Origin: an uncultured Bacteroidales bacterium
GTDB lineage: Bacteria > Bacteroidota > Bacteroidia > Bacteroidales > Paludibacteraceae
Direction: 5' to 3'
Length of the DNA stretch: 64,000 nucleotides
Assembly (NCBI GenBank): GCA_902762355.1
Contig: CACWNR010000002.1
Coordinates: forward strand, 1-64,000
Below, piece by piece: positions 8,985 through 17,832 of this stretch. The position numbers and the translations under genes were made by a program. The notes beneath the pieces are model-generated. The model was not told the DNA's origin and searched no databases. It saw only the letters and a list, made by a program, of their open reading frames with translations. The first letter of the stretch is position 1. Every line of letters starts with the position of its first letter.

Positions 8985-9015
8985 TTGCGTATGTTATTTT
9001 TTTGTAGTACTTTTG
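8985..9015 (+). promoter_or_regulatory. Promoter of the UmuC-like gene
   Basis: TTG at 8985-8987, a 20-bp spacer, and TACTTTTG at 9008-9015, 18 nt before the ATG at 9034. No LexA-like operator is evident by eye. Confidence 0.65.
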
Positions 9016-9033
9016 TAGCCGAAATAAACGGAT

Positions 9034-10287
9034 ATGTATATTCATCTGGATTGCAATAATTTCTTTGTGAGTTGCGAGTTGCTATCGCGGCCGGAACTAC
9101 GGGGAACGCCCGTGGTGGTGGCGAACGATAACGGCAACAACGGAGGCATCATCTTGGCGCTCAACCAGGAGGCGAAAGCTGTGGGTTTGAAGCGCGGCAA
9201 TCCGCTTTTTCAGATGAGTCAACTGATTGAGAAACAGCACGTTACGGTGATTGATGTGCACCATCAGTTGTATCACGATATCTCACATCAGATCATGGAG
9301 CATGTGCGGCAGACGGAGATGGTGCTGGACTTCGTTCAGTACAGCGTGGATGAGTTCTTCGGCACGATGCCGGACGACGATCCGATCCGTTTGCGCGGGT
9401 ACCTGCTGAAACTCAAAAACCTCATTCGGGAGAAGACCGGCATACCCGTCAGTTGCGGCGCAGGCATGAGTTATACCTTGGCGAAGACGGCGACTTGGTT
9501 CGCGAAGCATTATCCGGCGTACGAAGGCATCTGCGTGATGCCCGCGGACAAACGCGAACAGGCCTTGGCGAGAGTGCCTATCGCGGACGTATGGGGTATC
9601 GGTCGGCGGAGTATCAAAAAACTGAGTCAGGAGGGTATTCAGACTGCCCTCGACTACACGCAGAAGAGCGAGGCGTGGGTGCGGCGGCTGTTCAACGTGA
9701 CGGGCGTTCGTACGTGGAAAGAGTTACGCGGTGAACCGGCCATCACTCTGGCGAGTCACGAGCGGCAGAAAAGCATCATGTACAGCCGCACTTTTGCGCA
9801 TATGACGGATAGTAAGACCGTATTGCTGCGGGAACTGAGTAACTACGCCACCGCCGCTACGCGGCGTCTGCGCGAGCAAGGGTCGTTATGCGGGGCTGTG
9901 ACGGTCTTCCTCGCTACCAATCGCCACCGAACCGACTTGGCGCAATACAACGTGGACGACACGCTCAAGTTGACGACGCCAACCGACGATACCCGTGCGG
10001 TCATGCAAGCGGTAAGCACTCTCTTGGAGCGGATCTATCAACCCCGCTATCAGTACAAACAAGCCGGCGTGATCTTGAGTCAGTTGCAGAGCAACAGCGG
10101 GATGCAGTTGGATCTGTTTGCTCCGCAACAAGCCGACGACCGCACGAAACAGAAGCGGCTCATGCACGCCATCGACAGCATCAACAAGCGGTTCGGCAAG
10201 AACCAGATCCATTTTGCAGTGCAAGGCGGTGAGAGTGATACGGAGGACGATCCGGCGGGATTTATGCGGGCAAAGAAAGTGGAATAA
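9034..10287 (+). CDS. umuC: Y-family translesion DNA polymerase, UmuC-like
   Basis: 417 aa. The palm-domain catalytic acidic residues are D6 (HLDCNNFF) and D106-E107 (YSVDEFFG), both in the family positions, so it should be active. A helix-hairpin region (VWGIGRRSIKKL) follows, then the little-finger region. A sliding-clamp-binding motif QLDLF lies near residue 359. The last part (AIDSINKRFG...IHFA) matches the C-terminal extension typical of UmuC rather than DinB. It would copy past damaged template in the cytoplasm, usually during the DNA-damage response. No umuD lies next to it: upstream is a repeat region, downstream the rfb operon with its own promoter. Confidence 0.88.
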   Translation: MYIHLDCNNFFVSCELLSRPELRGTPVVVANDNGNNGGIILALNQEAKAVGLKRGNPLFQMSQLIEKQHVTVIDVHHQLYHDISHQIMEHVRQTEMVLDFVQYSVDEFFGTMPDDDPIRLRGYLLKLKNLIREKTGIPVSCGAGMSYTLAKTATWFAKHYPAYEGICVMPADKREQALARVPIADVWGIGRRSIKKLSQEGIQTALDYTQKSEAWVRRLFNVTGVRTWKELRGEPAITLASHERQKSIMYSRTFAHMTDSKTVLLRELSNYATAATRRLREQGSLCGAVTVFLATNRHRTDLAQYNVDDTLKLTTPTDDTRAVMQAVSTLLERIYQPRYQYKQAGVILSQLQSNSGMQLDLFAPQQADDRTKQKRLMHAIDSINKRFGKNQIHFAVQGGESDTEDDPAGFMRAKKVE

Positions 10288-10309
10288 AAAACAAAAAAAT
10301 GACGTAAAA

Positions 10310-10341
10310 TTTGCATATATGCAAAAAAAGCAGTACCTTTG
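10310..10341 (+). promoter_or_regulatory. Promoter of the rfbC-rfbD operon
   Basis: TTTG at 10310-10313, a 20-bp spacer, and TACCTTTG at 10334-10341, 22 nt before the rfbC ATG. The -33 element overlaps the palindrome TTGCATATATGCAA. Confidence 0.7.
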
Positions 10342-10363
10342 CGCGCTATTTTGTGAATAAAGT

Positions 10364-10912
10364 ATGGAAATTATTAAAACTCCGATTGAGGGATTATTAG
10401 TCATTGAGCCGCAGGTCTTCAAGGATGCACGCGGGTATTTCGTAGAGACGTACAACGAAGAACGTTACCGCGCAGCGGGTATTGACGCGCGTTTTGTGCA
10501 GGACAACCAGAGCTGCTCCAGTTATGGCGTGGTACGCGGTTTGCATTTTCAACGTCCGCCTTATACCCAGGCCAAACTCGTTTGTTGCACCGTCGGTCGA
10601 GTGCTCGATATAGCCGTCGATCTGCGAAAGGGCAGCAAGACCTATGGTCAGTGGTATAGCGTGGAGTTGAGCGATGAGAACAAACGTCAGTTCTTTATCC
10701 CGAAAGGTTTTGCGCATGGTTTCTCCGTACTGAGTGAGACGGCTATCTTCAATTATAAATGCGACAACCTCTACCATCCCGAAGCGGACGGAGGTATCTT
10801 GCTGAACGATCCGGACTTGGCGATCGATTGGCAGATACCCGAGGACTTGCGTATCATCAGTGAAAAAGACACGCGTCATCCTTTATTAAAAAACTTAGAC
10901 AATCCGTTTTGA
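10364..10912 (+). CDS. rfbC: dTDP-4-dehydrorhamnose 3,5-epimerase
   Basis: 182 aa, the normal length for RmlC. The cupin-fold signature VRGLHFQ carries the catalytic histidine H61, and the active-site tyrosine region FNYKCDNLY holds Y131. The enzyme epimerises dTDP-4-keto-6-deoxyglucose at C3 and C5 in dTDP-L-rhamnose synthesis for cell-surface polysaccharide. rfbD follows 1 nt after the stop. rfbA and rfbB are not adjacent in this window. Confidence 0.95.
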   Translation: MEIIKTPIEGLLVIEPQVFKDARGYFVETYNEERYRAAGIDARFVQDNQSCSSYGVVRGLHFQRPPYTQAKLVCCTVGRVLDIAVDLRKGSKTYGQWYSVELSDENKRQFFIPKGFAHGFSVLSETAIFNYKCDNLYHPEADGGILLNDPDLAIDWQIPEDLRIISEKDTRHPLLKNLDNPF

Positions 10913-10913
10913 T

Positions 10914-11774
10914 ATGAATATACTGATTACAGGCGCAAATGGCCAGTTAGGCAACGAGATGCGGGTGTTGAGTAAGGAACATCCGAAGCATCATTATTTC
11001 TTCACGGACGTCATTGAGACCGACGGTGTACAGGTGTTGGACATCTGCGATAAAGCTGCCGTGTCGGCTTTCGTAACCAAACATGCGATTGATCTGATCG
11101 TGAACTGCGCCGCTTACACGAACGTCGATAAGGCGGAAGAGGACGAAGCAACGGCCTTGAAGATCAACGCCGAAGCGCTGGGTGTCTTGGGTAGTCAGGG
11201 CATTAAGGTCATTCATGTCAGTACGGACTACGTCTTCTCCGGCGATGAACATATCCCCTGCCGCGAGACCGATCCGGTAGCGCCGCGCACCGCCTACGGT
11301 CGTACTAAGTACGAAGGCGAGAAACGTTTGTTAGCCGAATGCCCGGAGGCAGTTATCCTGCGCACGGCGTGGCTGTATTCCGAATACGGGAATAACTTCG
11401 TGAAGACAATGATCAAGTTGGGCAAAGAGAAAGAGTCGTTGGGCGTGGTATTCGACCAGATCGGCACACCGACTTACGCCGCCGACTTGGCATGGGCTAT
11501 CTTCACGGTGATCGAGCATCCTATATGGCAACCGGGCATCTATCATTTCACGAACGAAGGTGTTTGCTCTTGGTTCGATTTCACCGTGGCTATTCACGAG
11601 TTGGCAGGCATCACAAAATGTCAAGTTCGCCCGATTTTATCGGAAGAATATCAATACAAGACCCCGCGTCCGCACTATAGCGTATTGGACAAATCGAAAT
11701 TCAAAAAGACCTTCGGCGTCACAATCCCGTATTGGCTCGATGGCCTGAAACGTTGCATGGCTAAATTAGGATGA
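10914..11774 (+). CDS. rfbD: dTDP-4-dehydrorhamnose reductase
   Basis: 286 aa, typical for RmlD. It has the N-terminal nucleotide-binding motif GANGQLG, the catalytic triad of an SDR (T104 in VSTDYVF, then Y128-x3-K132 in YGRTK), and the usual PHYSVLDKSKF region near the end. It reduces the 4-keto group with NAD(P)H to finish dTDP-L-rhamnose. It is co-transcribed with rfbC; its stop overlaps the next start (ATGA at 11771). Confidence 0.95.
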   Translation: MNILITGANGQLGNEMRVLSKEHPKHHYFFTDVIETDGVQVLDICDKAAVSAFVTKHAIDLIVNCAAYTNVDKAEEDEATALKINAEALGVLGSQGIKVIHVSTDYVFSGDEHIPCRETDPVAPRTAYGRTKYEGEKRLLAECPEAVILRTAWLYSEYGNNFVKTMIKLGKEKESLGVVFDQIGTPTYAADLAWAIFTVIEHPIWQPGIYHFTNEGVCSWFDFTVAIHELAGITKCQVRPILSEEYQYKTPRPHYSVLDKSKFKKTFGVTIPYWLDGLKRCMAKLG

Positions 11775-12481
11775 AAGAGATTCTGGAGTTTCTGAAGGCG
11801 TTGTCGGCGAACAATAACCGCGAGTGGTTTACCGAGAACAAAGCATGGTATCAAGAATGCTATGCCCGCTTTGTGGAATTCAGTGCGGAGTATATCAAGC
11901 GCCTCTCCGAACTCGATCCGTCTCTGGCGGTGCTCCAACCCAAAGACTGCATCTGGCGCATCTATCGCGATGTACGGTTCAGTCATGACAAACGGCCGTA
12001 TAAAGAGTGGTTCGGTGTGTTCCCTGCTTCCGGTGTTCCCGGACAACCGAAGACCTTCGGCAAGAAATCCATGCGTGGCGGGTACTACGTACATATCCAA
12101 CCCGGGCAGTGTATGTTCACCGGCGGTATATGGGATCCGGGCAAGGAGTTGTTGGATGCGTTGCGCAAGGAGATAGAGGCGAACTACGAAGAGGTAGAAG
12201 CCATCATGGCAGCACCTTCATGGAAGCGCTATTTCTCCGATGACTTCGACCCTTATTGGGGTATGCTCAAGAAAGTGCCGGCGGGTTTTGATCCGAACTT
12301 CAAGCACGCCGATTGGCTCAAGCATAAGACCTACACATTCAGTACACCGCTGACAGACGAACAAGTGAGTTCGCCCGATTTCATCGACAAAATCGTAGAA
12401 ATAGCCGCAGCGGGTAAGCCGATGAACGACTTCCTCAATTACACCTTCGAGGAATACGGGGAGTTTCCTGCGCATTGCTAG
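11771..12481 (+). CDS. DUF2461-family protein
   Basis: 236 aa. The sequence NNREWFTENK near the N-terminus and IYRDVRFSHDKRPYK in the first third are characteristic of the DUF2461/TIGR02453 family, whose biochemical role is not established. No signal peptide, so probably cytoplasmic. It overlaps rfbD by 4 nt and is the last gene of that operon. The association with rhamnose genes may be incidental. Confidence 0.85.
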   Translation: MKEILEFLKALSANNNREWFTENKAWYQECYARFVEFSAEYIKRLSELDPSLAVLQPKDCIWRIYRDVRFSHDKRPYKEWFGVFPASGVPGQPKTFGKKSMRGGYYVHIQPGQCMFTGGIWDPGKELLDALRKEIEANYEEVEAIMAAPSWKRYFSDDFDPYWGMLKKVPAGFDPNFKHADWLKHKTYTFSTPLTDEQVSSPDFIDKIVEIAAAGKPMNDFLNYTFEEYGEFPAHC

Positions 12482-12530
12482 TTCTTATCTCGCTGCGCTC
12501 GAACGATCTATCTCGTCTCGCACAAGACTC

Positions 12531-12602
12531 GACTCGATAGTTCAATGGATAGAACGGGGCTCTCCTAAAGCTCAGATCCGGGTTCGATTCCCGGTCGGGT
12601 CA
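12531..12602 (+). tRNA. tRNA-Arg (anticodon CCT)
   Basis: A full 72-nt cloverleaf: acceptor GACTCGA/TCGGGTC with one G-U pair, D arm GTTC/GAAC, anticodon stem GGGCT/AGCTC with loop CTCCTAA (anticodon CCT at 12564-12566), and T arm CCGGG-TTCGATT-CCCGG. CCA is not encoded. It lies 49 nt after DUF2461 and only 25 nt before the next ORF, with no obvious terminator or promoter between. Confidence 0.96.
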
Positions 12603-12627
12603 CAAAAAAACAAAAACACACAACACC

Positions 12628-14115
12628 ATGAAACACAAATTGTTTCTTTTATTGATTGTACTATGCGCGTCAAGCATGATGCGGGCGGATGAGGAGTATA
12701 TCATCCGTCATTACAACGACACAGTGATCCGTACGGTGACGGACACGGTGGTCACTACAGAATTCATTCCAGACAGCATTGCCAAGCAACGTGAGGTGGT
12801 TATTCCCACCGATTCGACAGATCGTCGCGGACATTATATCCATGCGCATATAGGCTTGGGATACGGTAGTCTCGGGTATCAGTTGGACGGCGCAGACAAC
12901 CGCGTGAACGGTTCGTTCAGTGCATTGCTACAACTGCAATACGCCTATTATTTCCATCCGAACTGGGGTGTGGGCGTAGGGCTCTGGTTTACGAACTACA
13001 CTTCGTTCGCGCACATCGGCGGCGATTACCAGTGGAAAGATCAGACCGATACGGACTACGAGTTGCATTACGACCATACAGCCAGTGTTCAGAACTGGCG
13101 TGAGCGGGAGACGATCCATAACCTTGGCATCCCCATCTCGCTGCAGTTCCAGATGCGCAAAGAGGACTGGAAAGCCGGTATCTTCGCTGCCTTGGGTGTC
13201 GCTCCGTCTTTCTCGGTTTCGAAGAAATACAAGGTATTGGAAGGTGAGATCGACCACTCGGGTTACTACCCCGCATGGGATCTGACGCTGACGGACATGC
13301 ACGAGTTCGGTAAAAAGGACTACAAAGACGCTCCGCAGTCGAAAGGCAAACTGAGCGTTCGTCCGCAGGCTACCTTCTTCGCTGACCTCGGTGCACTCAT
13401 TCCGTTGACCAAACAGATTGACCTGCTGGTCGGCGGATACTTCAATATCTCGATGAACAACGCCAACAGTTCCGACAAAGCGGACTTGGGTTGGAAAGAC
13501 GACACGTTCACCTTCATGAACGAATACAAGGGTGCGTACGCCACCACCCTCGCTAACGGTTCCCATCCTTGGGAAGCAGGCGTGAAGGTCGGTATCCACT
13601 GGCATTATATCAAGCCGGACAAGCATGAGATAGAAGATTATTTCGAGCCGTTCATGCGCGAAGAGACGCGTACGGAGTATAAGGAGCGTCAAGACACGAT
13701 TCTCATTGCCCGCGCCGACACGATTGTTCCGGAGCATATCCAACAAGTGGCCGAAGAGGTGGAGAAATTCAACAAGATATACTTTGCGTTTGACAAGTAT
13801 TACTTAACCAGCAAAGCGAAGTTCTACCTCAACTCGATCGTGGACGCACTGAATCGCGTTCCGGACGCACAGATCATGATTGACGGTCATGCTTCTTCGG
13901 AAGGTCAGAGCGAATACAACAACATCCTGTCCGAAAACCGTGCACGCACCGTACGTAACTACCTGATTAGTCGCGGTGTAGATGAGAAGCGTATCGTAAC
14001 AGCCGGTCACGGATCCAGCATACCGAACGAAGATCTCGAGTACGAAGCGATGTCGCGCGACCGCCGTGTAGAGATCAAAGTGGTTTATAACAACAATGTG
14101 GTAATCGAACAATAA
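12628..14115 (+). CDS. Outer-membrane barrel protein with C-terminal OmpA domain
   Basis: 495 aa with a signal peptide (residues 1-20, cleavage MMRA/D). The mid-region is a beta-barrel homologous by eye to those at 5447 and 22489 (HSGYYPAWDLTLTDM, FMNEYKGAY, SHPWEAGVKVG). Residues about 375-495 form an OmpA domain: DGHASSEGQSEYN, then RDRRVEIKV. It should sit in the outer membrane and bind peptidoglycan. Here the barrel precedes its cargo; the gap to the next gene is 12 nt with a strong AAGGAGG site. No promoter of the usual type lies between the tRNA and this gene, so read-through from upstream is possible. Confidence 0.85.
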   Translation: MKHKLFLLLIVLCASSMMRADEEYIIRHYNDTVIRTVTDTVVTTEFIPDSIAKQREVVIPTDSTDRRGHYIHAHIGLGYGSLGYQLDGADNRVNGSFSALLQLQYAYYFHPNWGVGVGLWFTNYTSFAHIGGDYQWKDQTDTDYELHYDHTASVQNWRERETIHNLGIPISLQFQMRKEDWKAGIFAALGVAPSFSVSKKYKVLEGEIDHSGYYPAWDLTLTDMHEFGKKDYKDAPQSKGKLSVRPQATFFADLGALIPLTKQIDLLVGGYFNISMNNANSSDKADLGWKDDTFTFMNEYKGAYATTLANGSHPWEAGVKVGIHWHYIKPDKHEIEDYFEPFMREETRTEYKERQDTILIARADTIVPEHIQQVAEEVEKFNKIYFAFDKYYLTSKAKFYLNSIVDALNRVPDAQIMIDGHASSEGQSEYNNILSENRARTVRNYLISRGVDEKRIVTAGHGSSIPNEDLEYEAMSRDRRVEIKVVYNNNVVIEQ

Positions 14116-14120
14116 GGAGG
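14114..14120 (+). promoter_or_regulatory. Strong Shine-Dalgarno site before the cargo gene
   Basis: AAGGAGG ends 7 nt before ATG 14128. Most genes in this window lack such a site, as is usual for Bacteroidota. The same heptamer recurs at 22475, 31193 and 36705. Confidence 0.6.
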
Positions 14121-14127
14121 AACAACT

Positions 14128-17100
14128 ATGAGAACAACAAGATATATCGTTTTAGGTCTATTGATGACCCTCGCGCTGAACCTCAGCGCACGCCATTTTG
14201 AGGCGGGAGAAATCATGTACGTCAAGATGAATCCGACCAATTGGAACTGGTACGGTAACGATCCGGATGCGGGTAAGTTCGCTTATTTCTATAACAACAG
14301 TACCTCGGCTTATCAATGGAGCGATGAGTTGATCGGCGTTGATTGGTGCAACGATGTGCTGCAGGTCAATGTACCGGCAGGTGATTGGACACACGTCATC
14401 ATGACCCGTAACAGTGTACACACCTCCCCCAATTGGAGCAACGTCTTTGATAATGGCGATGACAATAATGTCAACAAGACCGAGAACATCCAGATTCCTG
14501 CGAATCAGAACTACCTGGAGAACTTCCGTCAGTATAAGGACCGTACTTCGCATTCGGGAGATATGTGGTACTGGATGGATCACTATTTCTATCGTCCGAC
14601 AGCCGATCCGACCTCCTCGACTGTGACGAAGATCGACCAGGCGAACCGTGAGTTGGTGAAGGTATGTATGCAGTCGGTAGGTGACCCGTACTCCTTACAA
14701 CCGCAGTTAGTCGGTTCCAACTACGATTATAACCAAGGCCGTACCTGGTTCAAATGGGTAGGCGGTCAATGGGTCGAGCTCGAGCACGCCAACCACGAGT
14801 GGGGCTATAACGGTGCCGGTGGATTGAACGAGACCATCGGAGCAGCCAACAGTCATACCTATTATTTCCTCGCCACGAGCGATAAGAGCAAAGAGCGTTT
14901 CATCGAGATAGCAGTTACCGAAGACTGCTCGCCGACCTGCGAGATAACGGACTTCGGCGTAGTGACCTCGAACGTCAATGCCCACGACAGTACCTATGTG
15001 TTGGACGGTATCGTAGCCTTCAAGGATGCTACCGGTCAGACCCTGCGTATCTCGGTGACAGACGCCAAGGGTGAGCATCATGTGGACTATGTCAGTCCGA
15101 CGACACCTTTCATCTTCAGTCTGCCGGGACTCTATGCCGATGGTGCTACCGGAGTTGTGGCGACAGCCAGCTTCCTCAATACCTCTTATTCCCGCACCTC
15201 GAATCCGTACAATGCGCCGAATGCCATCATGGGTATCACGACCAATGCGATCGATAAATCCTACGGTGAGACGGCTTCTCTCGTTCCGGCTACGGACGGT
15301 TCAGACGGCTTCAAATGGCACGACGGAAACACGACCGATCATACGCGCGTCATCTCTGCCTATGATTATGACACGACGATCATCTATACCTACTACGAGT
15401 ATGAAGCACCTCCTGCTGTCGCCGGCAACCTGATTGAGAACGGTGATTTCTCCGCGGCTGAGACCTATTATGGTACGATTAATCGTACGAATACGAGTAC
15501 CGGTTCTGCCATCAGCGAGTATAATTTCTGGGGTAAGGATGTCACCTCAGCAAGTGATTTCTATGATCTGTATAAGGATGGAACGAGCAGTCTGTTCGGC
15601 GGTTATTCAATCGTGACAGACGCCAACGCGTTCTGGAAACGTTACACGAAGAAGATCGCCCCGAAAGCGGATACCCACTATGCGCTGTTCGATGCTGATA
15701 ACAGCGGAGAAAAGAAAGCATGGTATGTGGAGACCGGCAAGAGCACGAACCTCACCTTAGCCAAGGGAACGAACTACATGTTCTCGTTCTGGGTAGCGAA
15801 TGTGAATAACTACGGTGAGATGAACAACGCCGCCAAACTGCAGTTCGCGATCCGCTATAAACAAGGCAGCACGTGGAGCGAAGAGGAGTTGTTGGGCAAT
15901 CCGATTGATCTCAATAATTATCAGGACAATATCTGGCATCAGAACTCGCACGTCTATACTTCGCCGGTAGATGCGACCGAAGTGGAGATCATGGTGCGTG
16001 ACCTGAACACCAATCCAAATCCGGGTGGTAATGACTTCGCCTTGGACGATATCCGCTTCCAACCGATCTCTGTCGTTTCGCAGGCTATCAAGAACTGTGA
16101 GCGTTTCGTGGTAACGATCTTCGAACCGGCTATCACGGTGAGCCAACCCGTCGTAACCATCACGCAGACCCCCGCGTGCGGTAAGACAGATTTCACGATG
16201 CAAGTCAAAGTGAGCTATTCGACGCTGAACAACATGTTCCCTGTGACTCTGCAGTTGACAGACGATATCTACGGCGATCTCTTTGCGACGCCGATCACCA
16301 TCAATCCCGCTACGAACCCCAACGACACGACGATCACATTGTCGTCGGCCGATTATCCAATGTTGGTAGCAGACGGTCAGACCCACACGCTTACCGCCAA
16401 GCTGACCCGTATCAACGGTGCGGGAGTGGACAAAGGCGGACAGAACAGTTGCACCTATGTCAGTCCGGGTGTTCCGGCGATCAAGACTCCGGTGTTGACT
16501 GATATGAATATCCTATGCGGCACGTACGACCTGCAGGTAGCAACCGAGTACTTCGCTTTCAAGGGTACCCGACTGCACTACGAGTGGGACGGCGTAGAAT
16601 GGACCGATACCGTGAGCCCGTCTTTGAGTTATGACGTGACCAACTGGCAGACTGCGACCGGCAAGTTAATGAATCTGGTACCGGACGGTGCAACGCACAC
16701 CTTACGCGTCTATTCGGATAACGCCTTAGACTGCGATCATACCTTCGCCATTGTCAATGCTCCGGATCATGGTCCCTGTGAGAAATTAGACACCGCTATC
16801 TGCGAAGATCAAACGCTTACATGGCACGGGACTACCTATCCTATTACGCCGTACCTTGGTACCGATACTTTCACCAATGTATATGACAGTTTGATCCTGA
16901 CTATTTATCTGGCAGGACACCTCTATAGCAAGTGGACGGATGTGCTGTTTGTCAGCAATGCAGACGGCCGATTCGTCTCCTACCAGTGGTTCGCAGACGG
17001 AGTAGCGATGCCGGGCGAGACGATGCAACGCCTCTATGCCCCCAAGGGATTAGCCGGCACTACGACGCTCTACCAATGCCGAATGAACACGACGGACGGA

Positions 17101-17301
17101 AAGACGATCTATACTTGCCCGCAGACCTTTGATGACGCGACTCCGAGTCGTACCCAAGACACCGGAAGTTCCGCACCGATCAAGAAGATCTACGACACGA
17201 TGGGACGACCTGTGAACGGTACGCCGGCACAAGGCATCTATATTGTTGTCATGGAGATCGATGGCGAACAAGTAACCTCTAAAATGCTCATTCATGACTA
17301 A
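14128..17301 (+). CDS. Large secreted multidomain protein with T9SS-type C-terminal domain
   Basis: 1057 aa with a signal peptide (residues 1-21, NLSA/R). The N-terminal region is rich in Trp, Asn and Tyr and may be a carbohydrate-binding-like fold (EIMYVKMNPTNWNW). At about 431-645 a jelly-roll-like domain begins with LIENGDFS and contains FALDDIRF, a pattern common in CBM-type beta-sandwiches. The shared pre-tail module DVLFVSN...YQWFADG...YQC lies at about 936-1000. The last 45 residues (KKIYDTMGRPV...GIYIVVMEIDG) form a T9SS type A-like sorting tail. It is paired with the upstream OmpA barrel. No catalytic motif seen; a surface binding protein is likely. Its end overlaps the RNase H gene by 8 nt. 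Confidence 0.8.
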   Translation: MRTTRYIVLGLLMTLALNLSARHFEAGEIMYVKMNPTNWNWYGNDPDAGKFAYFYNNSTSAYQWSDELIGVDWCNDVLQVNVPAGDWTHVIMTRNSVHTSPNWSNVFDNGDDNNVNKTENIQIPANQNYLENFRQYKDRTSHSGDMWYWMDHYFYRPTADPTSSTVTKIDQANRELVKVCMQSVGDPYSLQPQLVGSNYDYNQGRTWFKWVGGQWVELEHANHEWGYNGAGGLNETIGAANSHTYYFLATSDKSKERFIEIAVTEDCSPTCEITDFGVVTSNVNAHDSTYVLDGIVAFKDATGQTLRISVTDAKGEHHVDYVSPTTPFIFSLPGLYADGATGVVATASFLNTSYSRTSNPYNAPNAIMGITTNAIDKSYGETASLVPATDGSDGFKWHDGNTTDHTRVISAYDYDTTIIYTYYEYEAPPAVAGNLIENGDFSAAETYYGTINRTNTSTGSAISEYNFWGKDVTSASDFYDLYKDGTSSLFGGYSIVTDANAFWKRYTKKIAPKADTHYALFDADNSGEKKAWYVETGKSTNLTLAKGTNYMFSFWVANVNNYGEMNNAAKLQFAIRYKQGSTWSEEELLGNPIDLNNYQDNIWHQNSHVYTSPVDATEVEIMVRDLNTNPNPGGNDFALDDIRFQPISVVSQAIKNCERFVVTIFEPAITVSQPVVTITQTPACGKTDFTMQVKVSYSTLNNMFPVTLQLTDDIYGDLFATPITINPATNPNDTTITLSSADYPMLVADGQTHTLTAKLTRINGAGVDKGGQNSCTYVSPGVPAIKTPVLTDMNILCGTYDLQVATEYFAFKGTRLHYEWDGVEWTDTVSPSLSYDVTNWQTATGKLMNLVPDGATHTLRVYSDNALDCDHTFAIVNAPDHGPCEKLDTAICEDQTLTWHGTTYPITPYLGTDTFTNVYDSLILTIYLAGHLYSKWTDVLFVSNADGRFVSYQWFADGVAMPGETMQRLYAPKGLAGTTTLYQCRMNTTDGKTIYTCPQTFDDATPSRTQDTGSSAPIKKIYDTMGRPVNGTPAQGIYIVVMEIDGEQVTSKMLIHD

Positions 17302-17707
17302 GCCTATCTTACCTGCATTAGCCGTTGATGCCGCATGTAGCGGTAATCCGGGCGTGATGGAGTTCCGCGGCGTAATAGCTGACACCGGTACGGAGGTCTT
17401 CCGGCGCGGACCATTTGCGCAGGGCACAAATAACATCGGAGAGTTTCTCGCACTCGTGTTAGGCCTCGCGTACATCAAGAAATACAACCTCAATTGGGTG
17501 ATCTACACCGATAGTGTGACTGCCCTGGCATGGGTACGTGAGAAACGATGCAAGACGAAGATCGAGTGGAATGCTTCCAATCAGGACTTGTTTTTCATGG
17601 TGCGCAAAGCTGAGATGTGGCTCCATGACAACACTTGGACTACCCCTATTTATAAGTGGGACACCAAGGCTTGGGGGGAAATTCCTGCTGATTTTGGCCG
17701 AAAATGA
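17294..17707 (+). CDS. rnhA: RNase HI-family protein
   Basis: 137 aa. The four carboxylates expected of RNase H are in order: D12 (VDAACSGNPG), E50 (NIGEFLAL), D73 (YTDSVTALAW) and D123 (KWDTKAWGE). It would cut the RNA strand of RNA-DNA hybrids. It lacks the N-terminal viroplasmin/hybrid-binding domain found in some related Bacteroidota proteins. The start overlaps the surface-protein gene by 8 nt, so it is probably translated from that transcript, an unexpected operon partner for a nucleic-acid enzyme. A weak AT hairpin (17710-17727) follows. Confidence 0.88.
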   Translation: MTKPILPALAVDAACSGNPGVMEFRGVIADTGTEVFRRGPFAQGTNNIGEFLALVLGLAYIKKYNLNWVIYTDSVTALAWVREKRCKTKIEWNASNQDLFFMVRKAEMWLHDNTWTTPIYKWDTKAWGEIPADFGRK

Positions 17708-17748
17708 TAAATTTTGTTTACAAAATTAAGATTTTTATACGATTTATT

Positions 17749-17778
17749 TTTGTATATAAAAAAAAAGTAGTACTTTTG
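17749..17778 (+). promoter_or_regulatory. Promoter of gap
   Basis: TTTG at 17749-17752 and TACTTTTG at 17771-17778 are separated by 18 bp. The predicted transcript has a leader of about 50 nt before ATG 17833. Confidence 0.6.
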
Positions 17779-17832
17779 TAGTCGCAATTGATAAAACAAT
17801 TTATACACAAATAATTTAAATTATTACACACT

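Noticed and set aside
12928..13746. 272-aa minus-strand ORF opposite the OmpA gene
   Set aside because: Antisense shadow of a well-supported OmpA-family gene; no family features.
17710..17727. AATTTTG/CAAAATT hairpin after the RNase H gene as a terminator
   Set aside because: AT-only 7-bp stem with no proper T run; mentioned only as weak.
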